Assembly: GCA_903919625.1 (NCBI GenBank)
Contig: CAIXIZ010000312.1
Span: forward strand, 1-5,201
From: an uncultured Verrucomicrobiota bacterium
Lineage (GTDB): Bacteria > Verrucomicrobiota > Verrucomicrobiia > Opitutales > Opitutaceae
Direction: 5' to 3'
Length of the DNA: 5,201 bases
Shown here: in pieces, positions 1 through 4,827 of the stretch
Position numbering within the stretch: the stretch's first letter is position 1
Layout: the number at the start of each line of letters is the position of its first letter
The notes under the pieces: model-generated
What the model saw: only the letters and a program-made list of their open reading frames with translations
Told to the model about the DNA's origin: nothing
The model's database searches: none
Made by a program: the position numbers and the translations under genes

Positions 1-120
1 CATCTGCGCAAACGGATGCCAGACGTGCCGGCGGTCGGCGGCATGCGTGCCCGCCCCGGCGGACTCCGTCACGGAGCCGGCGGCGGTTACAGGAGCGCAA
101 GGTTCCACCACGCTGGTCAT
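1..120 (-). CDS. bioA: Adenosylmethionine-8-amino-7-oxononanoate aminotransferase, N-terminal fragment
   Basis: The first 40 codons of a gene that leaves the window at its left edge. Reading leftwards from ATG at 120-118, residues 29-37 are DRRHVWHPF. This closely matches the DQRHIWHPY segment near the N-terminus of E. coli BioA, where the W and following residues lie at the substrate pocket. BioA is a PLP-dependent cytoplasmic enzyme that makes 7,8-diaminononanoate from KAPA, with S-adenosylmethionine as amino donor, in biotin synthesis. The PLP lysine and the rest of the fold are outside the window. An in-frame TAG lies two codons upstream of the ATG, so the frame cannot extend much further. 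The roughly 28 residues before the motif are low in complexity and longer than in E. coli (about 9), so a later start such as the GTG at codon 17 is possible. The call rests on one short motif. Confidence 0.72.
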   Translation of the reverse strand, partial: MTSVVEPCAPVTAAGSVTESAGAGTHAADRRHVWHPFAQM

Positions 121-128
121 GCCCGGCT

Positions 129-146
129 ATTCCTGCCGGAAGGAAT
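129..146 (-). promoter_or_regulatory. Near-palindrome over the bioA ribosome binding site
   Basis: On the minus strand this reads ATTCCTTCCGGCAGGAAT: 6-bp perfect arms (ATTCCT/AGGAAT) around a CCGG core, with one mismatched pair. The right arm holds AGGA, the only Shine-Dalgarno-like sequence before the bioA ATG, about 10 nt from it. As RNA it could form a hairpin that masks the ribosome binding site; as DNA it could be an operator. It does not look like the BioR box or the E. coli BirA operator as I remember them, so no regulator can be named. Confidence 0.35.
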
Positions 147-181
147 CCGCCTGACAAGCCCTTAGTTAGCCCAGGAGCCGG

Positions 182-187
182 TTTATA
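182..187 (-). promoter_or_regulatory. Candidate -10 box for bioA
   Basis: The minus strand reads TATAAA inside an AT-rich island (GGTTAATATAAACC) that stands out in GC-rich surroundings. It matches TATAAT at five of six positions. No good -35 hexamer sits 16-18 nt upstream. Initiation here would give a leader of about 55 nt that contains the near-palindrome at 129-146. The position between the ferredoxin stop and the bioA ATG suggests that bioA has its own promoter. Confidence 0.35.
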
Positions 188-278
188 TTAACCAAGCTTC
201 TAAACGCACCTTCCGGCCATGACGGTCCCGCAGCGGGCGGCAGGCCACCCTCTTTCGGGAAAAAACGGCCCGCGTGGC

Positions 279-515
279 TCAGACGTCGCCGTCGTTGCCG
301 ATGGCCTCGACCGGGCAGCCTTCCAGCGCCTCCATGCACAGGGAGATGTCCTCCTCCGTCGTGGGCTGGTTGAAGACGAAGGAGTGCCCGCCCTCGTCGT
401 GGCGTTTGAAGAACGCTGGCGCGGTTTCGCGGCAAAGGTCGCAGTCAATGCATTGCTGATCGACGTAGAACTTGCCGGCGATGTTGGTGCCCCATTTTTC
501 TGCTTTGTTGGCCAT
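279..515 (-). CDS. Ferredoxin, single [4Fe-4S] type, 78 aa
   Basis: A small soluble electron carrier. The cluster ligands are visible: C22, C25 and C28 in CIDCDLC near the N-terminus, and C67 followed by proline (CPVEAI) near the C-terminus. This is the usual pattern of a single-cluster [4Fe-4S] ferredoxin in which the second cluster motif has been lost. C60 is an extra cysteine that could pair in a disulfide, as in some monocluster ferredoxins, or be free. Length is typical for the family. The C-terminus is acidic (GNDGDV). The ATG at 515-513 has no Shine-Dalgarno in front of it, but a strong -35 lies only 32 nt upstream. It is transcribed in the same direction as bioA, 158 bp before it, and divergently from the MBL hydrolase. 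The redox partner cannot be told from the window. Confidence 0.92.
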   Translation of the reverse strand: MANKAEKWGTNIAGKFYVDQQCIDCDLCRETAPAFFKRHDEGGHSFVFNQPTTEEDISLCMEALEGCPVEAIGNDGDV

Positions 516-524
516 GAGCGGGGC

Positions 525-552
525 AGCAAACGTTAACCGCGCGGTCTGTCAA
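525..552 (-). promoter_or_regulatory. Candidate sigma-70 promoter of the ferredoxin gene
   Basis: On the minus strand a perfect -35 hexamer TTGACA (552-547) is followed after 16 nt by TTTGCT (530-525), a weak -10 with three of six consensus bases. The inferred start of transcription is about 517-519, only a few bases before the ATG at 515. That would make a leaderless or nearly leaderless mRNA, in line with the missing Shine-Dalgarno. Confidence 0.45.
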
Positions 553-575
553 GCGGGCAACGGGCTTCCGGCTTG

Positions 576-593
576 CGCCGGCGGGGGCCGGCG
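576..593. repeat. GC-rich inverted repeat between the ferredoxin and MBL genes
   Basis: Perfect 6-bp arms CGCCGG and CCGGCG flank a CGGGGG loop, ending 14 nt before the MBL ATG at 608. It lies in the divergent intergenic region, so it could be a regulator site or a hairpin in the MBL leader. At this GC content such a repeat can also arise by chance. Confidence 0.3.
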
Positions 594-607
594 GGTTGGC
601 TGGCGGC

Positions 608-1576
608 ATGGCGCGCATCCCGCTGGAGGACAATTTTACCGATGTGATCGGCAAGGCCCAGCGCGGCTGGCACATCACTGACGCCGAGCTGTGCACGCGT
701 GCCGGCGTCACGCCCGCCGACCTCGCCGCCGTCAAGGCCGGGCAGCCGATGGATGCGGTGTTGCGCCGGATTGCCCGGCACCTGCGGCTCGACCCGGATG
801 CCCTTGAAGACCTCGCCCATCTCCGTTGGCTGCCCCGCCAGCCGGTGTTTCCCCGCGGATTTGCGATGTTTAACACTCCCTATGAGGACTGCCGGGTGAA
901 CAGCTATCTCGTCTGGGAAACCCGATCCCGGATCGCGGCCGCGTTTGACACCGGGGCCGACTGTACGGGAATGCTCGATACCATTGCCGCAGAACGGCTT
1001 TCCGTCCGCTATATCTTCCTGACCCATACGCATGAAGACCATGTGGCCGATCTCGCCCGGCTCGCGGCCGCCACCGGGGCGGAGGTCTGGGCCAGCGAGC
1101 GTGAACCGGCACCGCACGCCGGGGCGCGGACCTTTGGGGAAAACTCCCACTTTCACCTCGGTGAAATCGCGGTAAAAACCCTGCTGACCTGGGGACACTC
1201 ACCAGGACAGACGACCTATTTTGTGACCGGCCTGTCGTGGCCGCTGGCCATGGTGGGCGACTCCCTGTTCGCCAGTTCCATCGGCGGCAGCCCGCAGCAT
1301 TTTGCCGAGCAACAGCGCAACGACCAGGAAAAGATCTTCACCCTGCCGCGCGACACTGTGTTTGCCTGCGGGCACGGGCCGCTCACGACGCTGGCCGAGG
1401 AACGGGCGCACAATCCGTTTTTTGCCCGGCCCAGGCGGGCGCATCCTCTTCCTCCCGGACCGGCAGAGGGCACAGACCCGGTTGAGCCGGCCGCAGCCAA
1501 ACCCACCCCTCCACCCCGCTCCGGCCGGCCGGCTCCTGGATCATGGCGGCGCAAACCGGGGCGGCCGCACGCCTGA
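608..1576 (+). CDS. MBL-fold metallo-hydrolase with N-terminal HTH-like segment
   Basis: A predicted cytoplasmic zinc hydrolase of the glyoxalase II-like group, 322 aa from the ATG at 608; a TTG four codons upstream is an alternative start. Residues about 10-70 form a helical segment (AELCTRAGVTPADLAAVKAG) resembling an XRE-type helix-turn-helix. The MBL domain runs from about 85 to 273. The metal-binding motif THTHEDH supplies H140, H142, D144 and H145. Further ligands are H197 in GHSPG, D218 in VGDSLFA and H256 in CGHGP. The fold ends at NPFFA (residue 273), where I would expect relatives to stop. The last 49 residues are a Pro/Arg/Ala-rich tail of low complexity, and by eye 17 of its 49 codons end in A or T, clearly more than in the body. 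There is no clear Shine-Dalgarno. The substrate is unknown. The HTH-like part may bind DNA or may only be a helical cap. The kinase that follows lies in the same reading frame. Confidence 0.88.
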   Translation: MARIPLEDNFTDVIGKAQRGWHITDAELCTRAGVTPADLAAVKAGQPMDAVLRRIARHLRLDPDALEDLAHLRWLPRQPVFPRGFAMFNTPYEDCRVNSYLVWETRSRIAAAFDTGADCTGMLDTIAAERLSVRYIFLTHTHEDHVADLARLAAATGAEVWASEREPAPHAGARTFGENSHFHLGEIAVKTLLTWGHSPGQTTYFVTGLSWPLAMVGDSLFASSIGGSPQHFAEQQRNDQEKIFTLPRDTVFACGHGPLTTLAEERAHNPFFARPRRAHPLPPGPAEGTDPVEPAAAKPTPPPRSGRPAPGSWRRKPGRPHA

Positions 1577-1651
1577 GCACAACTCCGGGCCCGGCCAACG
1601 TTTTTCAATGGACAATTTGGCCGGGCTGCGGTTGCATGTCGCGACTACCGA

Positions 1652-3127
1652 ATGGATTCAACAAAACGGAAAACAGGGCTGATCCTGGCGCTGGCCGCAG
1701 CGCTGGTCACGGCATTGAGCATCATCATCGCGGATGACAGCATCCGCGAAAAGCTTGGCTCATCCTACTACATTCTCGCCCTGTCGATCATCGGGTGTGT
1801 GCTGCTCCTGCTGGCCGGTTATGTGTGGGATCGCACCATGGTGCAGCGGCTGAGGAATCTGCGCGTCTCCACCCAAGCGGCCGACCTCGAAATGGGGCCC
1901 GACGAAGAGGCGGAAATGGGCGACCATGACGAGATCATCGGCCTCGCCCGCCAGATTGAGCGCATGGCGCGTTCGCTGCAGCGGATTGAGGCCAGCTACC
2001 GTGGCATTGTGGAGGATCAGGTCGACCTCATCTGCCGGTATCGCGCCGACGGACGCCTCACCTTTGTCAACGCGGCCTACGCCGCCCACCTCGGGCACAA
2101 GCGCACCGAACTGCACGGCCAGCCCTTTGCCCTGATGATCGCCGGGGTGCTGCCCAACAACGGGTCGCTGCCCGACAACGCCTCTTTCGAGCATACCCTG
2201 CCCGACACCAACAAGCGTCCGGTCGTCCTCGCCTGGACCCACCGGGCCATCAAGGACGCCGATGGTCATGTGCTTGAATACCAGGCCGTAGGCCACGACA
2301 TCACCGCCCGCAAGGAGGCCGAAGTGCTCCTGCGCACCGCCCGCGATGCCGCCGAAGCCGCCGACCATGCCAAAAGCGAGTTTATCGCCATCGTCAGCCA
2401 CGAGCTGCGCACCCCGATCAACGGCGTGATCGGCTTCACCAAGCTGCTGATGGACACCCCGCTCACGGTCGAGCAGCGCGACCACGTGCAAATCATCGCC
2501 AGCAGCGGCGAGTCGCTGGAAACCCTGGTCCGGGACATCCTCGATCTGTCGAAAATTGAGGCAGGAACGCTCGAAATCGAGAACTCCCCCTTCGCCCTGC
2601 GCAGTTGCATCGAGCAAATCTGCCACATGCTGCGCCCCCGCGTGCAGGAAGCCGGGCTCACGCTGGAAGCCCGCATCGCGACGGATGTGCCGGCGATCGT
2701 CAACGGCGACCAGAACCGCCTCCGCCAGATTCTCCAAAACCTGCTGGGCAACGCCATCAAGTTCACTGAGCACGGCGGCGTGACGCTCACCGTGGACTGC
2801 GCGCGGGCCGAGATGGTCGAGCCACAAAAGCGCCGGGTCGTGCGCCTGCGTTTTGCCGTCCGCGACACGGGCATCGGCATCCCGCGGGACAAGCTGGACC
2901 GGCTGTTCAAGCCCTTCAGCCAGGTGGATTCCTCCGCGCGCCGCCGCCGCGGCGGCACGGGCCTCGGCCTGATCATCGCCAAACGCCTGTGCGAACGCAT
3001 GGGCGGGGCGATCTCCGTCGAAAGTCACGCCGGCGAAGGCTCGACATTTTATTTCACGATCATGGCCGACTACCAGCACGGCGACACCGCCGAACCCTTT
3101 GCGGAAAACGAGCCGGTTCCGGCCTGA
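1652..3127 (+). CDS. Membrane-bound PAS sensor histidine kinase
   Basis: A 491-aa inner-membrane sensor kinase. Two hydrophobic segments lie at about 9-27 and 40-59, with only about 12 residues between them, so there is no periplasmic sensor domain. A linker, probably helical (about 60-118), leads to a PAS domain (about 115-222) that ends with the usual GHDITARKEAE motif and is the likely sensor. The HisKA domain has SHELRTPINGVIGF with phospho-acceptor H250. The HATPase_c domain shows the N box NLLGNAIKFTEHG (N363, N367), the G1 box DTGIGIP (D405), the F box LFKPFSQVD, and the G2 box GGTGLGL (434-440). The sequence style is that of hybrid kinases, but the protein stops soon after the ATPase domain without a receiver. 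No response regulator is in the window, so it is an orphan here. The ATG has no good Shine-Dalgarno, but the basic start MDSTKRKTG before the first membrane segment supports it. The signal and output are unknown. Confidence 0.95.
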   Translation: MDSTKRKTGLILALAAALVTALSIIIADDSIREKLGSSYYILALSIIGCVLLLLAGYVWDRTMVQRLRNLRVSTQAADLEMGPDEEAEMGDHDEIIGLARQIERMARSLQRIEASYRGIVEDQVDLICRYRADGRLTFVNAAYAAHLGHKRTELHGQPFALMIAGVLPNNGSLPDNASFEHTLPDTNKRPVVLAWTHRAIKDADGHVLEYQAVGHDITARKEAEVLLRTARDAAEAADHAKSEFIAIVSHELRTPINGVIGFTKLLMDTPLTVEQRDHVQIIASSGESLETLVRDILDLSKIEAGTLEIENSPFALRSCIEQICHMLRPRVQEAGLTLEARIATDVPAIVNGDQNRLRQILQNLLGNAIKFTEHGGVTLTVDCARAEMVEPQKRRVVRLRFAVRDTGIGIPRDKLDRLFKPFSQVDSSARRRRGGTGLGLIIAKRLCERMGGAISVESHAGEGSTFYFTIMADYQHGDTAEPFAENEPVPA

Positions 3128-3142
3128 AGAGAGTCCGGTCAA

Positions 3143-3212
3143 GTCAGGGCTGACATACCCTGCACCGACCCATGCAAACCCTGTCTGACAGGAATCGGAC
3201 AGGCATAGGGTT
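3143..3212. repeat. Cluster of short overlapping inverted repeats
   Basis: Between the kinase stop and tRNA-Lys lie several perfect short inverted repeats: GTCAG-GG-CTGAC (3143-3154), CAGGG/CCCTG (3145-3149 and 3158-3162), AACCCT/AGGGTT (3177-3182 and 3207-3212), and CCTGTC/GACAGG (3180-3185 and 3198-3203). GACAGG occurs twice as a direct repeat. Several stems exclude each other. No clear T-run follows on either strand, so it is not a standard intrinsic terminator. It could still end or process the kinase transcript (plus) or the tRNA transcript (minus). Confidence 0.4.
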
Positions 3213-3238
3213 CTGAACACGTAAGTCGTTGACTGGGC

Positions 3239-3315
3239 TGGTGGGTCGACCGGGACTTGAACCCGGAACCAATTGCTTAAAAGGCAACTGCTCTAACCAA
3301 TTGAGCTATCGACCC
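3239..3315 (-). tRNA. tRNA-Lys (anticodon TTT), CCA encoded
   Basis: Read on the minus strand from 3315, this folds as a full cloverleaf. The acceptor GGGTCGA pairs with TCGACCC, and the D arm is GCTCAATTGGTTAGAGC. The anticodon stem GTTGC/GCAAT (one G-U pair) holds the loop CTTTTAA, giving anticodon TTT at positions 34-36. The T arm is CCGGG-TTCAAGT-CCCGG. The discriminator base is A and the 3' CCA is encoded at 3241-3239. It lies alone between the kinase and the sigma gene and opposes both. The UUU anticodon reads AAA and AAG lysine codons. Confidence 0.97.
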
Positions 3316-3334
3316 CCGGCCCGAGGGAAAGAAT

Positions 3335-3363
3335 GGATTGGGTTTGCCCTTGGCCGTTGGCAA
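3335..3363 (-). promoter_or_regulatory. Weak candidate promoter for tRNA-Lys
   Basis: On the minus strand TTGCCA (3363-3358) matches the -35 consensus at five of six positions. The hexamer 17 nt further on, CAATCC (3340-3335), is a poor -10. The position, 20 nt before the tRNA 5' end, is plausible, and no better candidate is seen in the 168 bp between the tRNA and the sigma gene. Confidence 0.22.
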
Positions 3364-3438
3364 GTGTTTTCTGCCCCGACTCCCATGTCCGCCTCCCGTT
3401 CGTCGTCTCCCGCGCCCCTCCCGCCCGGCGAAATAATT

Positions 3439-3455
3439 CCGGGAACAATTCCCGG
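3439..3455. repeat. Perfect 17-nt inverted repeat upstream of the sigma gene
   Basis: CCGGGAA-CAA-TTCCCGG: 7-bp perfect arms around a 3-nt centre, ending 28 nt before the sigma-factor ATG. It overlaps the -35-like element of the candidate ECF promoter, so a dimeric regulator bound here would block or modulate that promoter. If instead it is transcribed from further upstream it could form a stable hairpin before the ribosome binding site. Confidence 0.5.
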
Positions 3456-3469
3456 CCGGACGGATCAAA
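3442..3469 (+). promoter_or_regulatory. Candidate ECF-type (sigma-E-like) autoregulatory promoter
   Basis: GGAACAA at 3442-3448, 16 nt of spacer, and TCAAA at 3465-3469 match the known layout of sigma-E-class promoters (GGAACTT, about 16 nt, TCTGA or TCAAA). The site lies right before an ECF sigma gene, where autoregulation is common. One weakness is that the expected start, about 3475, falls inside the Shine-Dalgarno and leaves a leader of only 8-9 nt. Confidence 0.42.
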
Positions 3470-3473
3470 GCGT

Positions 3474-3478
3474 GGAGG
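3474..3478 (+). promoter_or_regulatory. Ribosome binding site that fixes the sigma-factor start
   Basis: GGAGG with 5 nt before the ATG at 3484 is the best Shine-Dalgarno seen in the window. It decides in favour of the 3484 start over the much longer open frame that begins at 3229 and crosses the tRNA. Confidence 0.75.
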
Positions 3479-3483
3479 AACGC

Positions 3484-4086
3484 ATGACCGCCAAAATCCA
3501 GGAAGCCACTCTCGACCGGTTGCTCGTCGACCGCTTTAAAAGCGGTGATGAGGCGGCTTTTGGCGAAATGGTGCAGCGCTATTGGGATCGCATCTATGCC
3601 ATGACCCACCAACTCCTCCGCAATCCCCAGGATGCCGAGGAGGTTACGCAAGATGCGTTCATTCGGGCGCACCGGGGTCTGGTGAACTTTCGCGGCGATT
3701 CGGCCTTCTCCACCTGGCTTTATCAGATCGCCACCAACCTCGCCCGCAACCGTTACTGGTATTGGTGGCGCCGCAAACGGGACAAATCGGTCTCGTTCGA
3801 CGCCCCCATCAGTTCTGAAAACGAACTGACCCTCGCCGAGGTCATCCCCGCCGAAGTCGAGACTCCCGGAGAAATCACGGTCACCCAGGAATTTGTGGAC
3901 CGCGTCGCCGCCGGCATGGAGAAACTCAATGCCAAGCACCGCGAGATTCTTATTCTCCGCAACGTGAAAAACCTTTCCTATGAGGAGATCGCCGACATCC
4001 TCAAACTCTCCGTCGGCACGGTAAAAAGCCGGATTGCCCGGGCCCGCGACAGCCTGCGCGAAAAACTGGGAGACGATTTCAAATGA
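3484..4086 (+). CDS. ECF-type RNA polymerase sigma factor
   Basis: A 200-aa alternative sigma factor that directs RNA polymerase to a stress- or envelope-related regulon. Region 2 spans about 22-100, with the core-binding segment DAEEVTQDAFIRAH (50-63) and the promoter-melting and -10-reading segment around FRGDSAFSTWLYQIATNLAR (69-88), followed by the basic aromatic stretch NRYWYWWRRKR. A linker of about 40 residues lacks any region 3, as expected of ECF factors. Region 4 (about 148-195) contains the helix-turn-helix LSYEEIADILKLSVGTVKSR, which reads the -35 element. The length is typical. A strong GGAGG precedes the ATG at 3484. The frame is open back to a possible start at 3229, but that part would translate the complement of tRNA-Lys and is not believable. 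Its stop overlaps the ATG of the next gene (ATGA), so the two are translationally coupled. A sigma-E-like promoter lies just upstream, suggesting positive autoregulation. Confidence 0.94.
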   Translation: MTAKIQEATLDRLLVDRFKSGDEAAFGEMVQRYWDRIYAMTHQLLRNPQDAEEVTQDAFIRAHRGLVNFRGDSAFSTWLYQIATNLARNRYWYWWRRKRDKSVSFDAPISSENELTLAEVIPAEVETPGEITVTQEFVDRVAAGMEKLNAKHREILILRNVKNLSYEEIADILKLSVGTVKSRIARARDSLREKLGDDFK

Positions 4087-4814
4087 ACGACCAACGCTTC
4101 ACCGCCCTGCTCAACCTCCACCTCGATCATGAGATTTCACCGGTCGAGTCCGCCGAACTGGAGGCCGAAATCAGCCTCTCGCCGGAGCGCCGACACGAAT
4201 ACCGCCGCTACTGTCAGATGCAGCAGGCCTGCGCCCAGTTGTTCGAACGCAAACGCGCCCAGGCCCCCGCTTCCCTGGCCTTGGAGCTGGCCCTGCGCGA
4301 CGCCGAGGTCAAAATTGCCGCCCCCTCCCGTCGCCCGGCCTTTCGTCCCTTCGTGGCCGCCATGGCCGGTTTCAGTGCGATCGCCGCCTGTCTCGCCGTC
4401 TCCTTCTGGCAAAGCACAGCTTCCTCCGTTGTCATTGCCAGCAACACCCTCCGGGCCACGCCACCGACCCTGGCTCCCACCACCCCGGCCAGCTCTCCTC
4501 TGCTCGCGACTGCCATGACCTTGGCCAGCCACTATGAGCCTGTTTCTCTCGAACAGGACGAATATCAGACTGTGGCGACGTTGGTGCGAAGCCCGCGAAA
4601 TGCCCGGTCGGCCGATTTGCCCGCACTGCACATTGATCGCGATCCCATTTCCCCGGGTTTGGCCATGCCGGGGTTGCAGCCCGTCGTGGTCGAAGCCTCT
4701 GCCCTGACGGTGAACACGCTGCCGATACAATCGCCAGTTCAGCCACGGGTGTACCTGAGCGGCACCCAGTCCCCGGCCACCTTTCAGTTCACCTCCTTCG
4801 AGTTTCAACGGTGA
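4083..4814 (+). CDS. Putative membrane anti-sigma factor, single TM
   Basis: A 243-aa protein coupled to the ECF sigma gene by an ATGA overlap, the usual place for its anti-sigma factor. Residues 1-55 are a short helical acidic region (FTALLNLHLDHEISPVESAE) like the N-terminal sigma-binding domains of ECF anti-sigma factors, including the typical 'LDHEIS' element. The zinc motif Hx3Cx2C is absent: H38, C44 and C50 are present but spaced x5 and x5, so a zinc- or redox-switch of the RsrA type is not supported. One membrane segment lies at about 90-109 (FVAAMAGFSAIAACLAVSFW), putting the N-terminus in the cytoplasm and residues 110-243 outside. The outer part is rich in Ala, Pro, Ser and Thr, has no domain I recognise, and ends in FEFQR. 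Release of the sigma factor by regulated proteolysis is likely by analogy with RseA-type proteins, but is inference. Sequence similarity alone would not settle the function; the position does most of the work. Confidence 0.75.
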   Translation: MNDQRFTALLNLHLDHEISPVESAELEAEISLSPERRHEYRRYCQMQQACAQLFERKRAQAPASLALELALRDAEVKIAAPSRRPAFRPFVAAMAGFSAIAACLAVSFWQSTASSVVIASNTLRATPPTLAPTTPASSPLLATAMTLASHYEPVSLEQDEYQTVATLVRSPRNARSADLPALHIDRDPISPGLAMPGLQPVVVEASALTVNTLPIQSPVQPRVYLSGTQSPATFQFTSFEFQR

Positions 4815-4820
4815 AACCGT
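4802..4820. terminator. Hairpin at the convergent gene ends, weak terminator
   Basis: GTTTCA-ACGG-TGAAAC (4802-4817) is a perfect 6-bp stem across the anti-sigma stop codon, overlapped by the alternative ACGGT-GAA-ACCGT (4808-4820). It lies where the anti-sigma and dihydrouridine synthase genes converge, with only 13 bp between their stops. No T-run follows on either strand, so intrinsic termination is uncertain. Confidence 0.3.
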
Positions 4821-4827
4821 CCCCGCT

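Noticed and set aside
2..154. Plus-strand open frame at the left edge with a GC-rich third position
   Set aside because: The opposite strand encodes the BioA motif DRRHVWHPF, which explains the base pattern; the plus-strand product is not recognisable.
258..278. Possible terminator after the ferredoxin (T6 run on the minus strand)
   Set aside because: The T-run is there, but the stem before it is only 3 bp (GCC/GGC), too weak to call.
166..536. Open frames overlapping the ferredoxin on both strands
   Set aside because: Their products are Arg/Pro/Ala-rich shadows, while the minus-strand ferredoxin has all four cluster cysteines.
533..1198. 221-codon minus-strand frame opposite the MBL gene
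   Set aside because: Antisense shadow of a gene with clear zinc motifs; it would also cover the divergent promoter region.
1424..1440. GCCCG/CGGGC hairpin next to a T6 run
   Set aside because: The T-run precedes the stem on the plus strand and becomes an A-run on the minus strand, so it is no terminator; it also lies inside the coding region.
1521..1532. 12-nt self-complementary CCGGCCGGCCGG
   Set aside because: A simple GC repeat that is likely by chance in this DNA, within the hydrolase tail; no function is suggested.
1760..3220. 486-codon open frame on the minus strand opposite the kinase
   Set aside because: It is a GC-driven shadow of the kinase, which has all catalytic boxes on the plus strand; the minus product shows no recognisable domain.
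4137..4808. 223-codon minus-strand frame opposite the anti-sigma gene
   Set aside because: Gly/Arg-rich shadow without domain features; the plus-strand gene has a membrane segment and translational coupling to the sigma gene.
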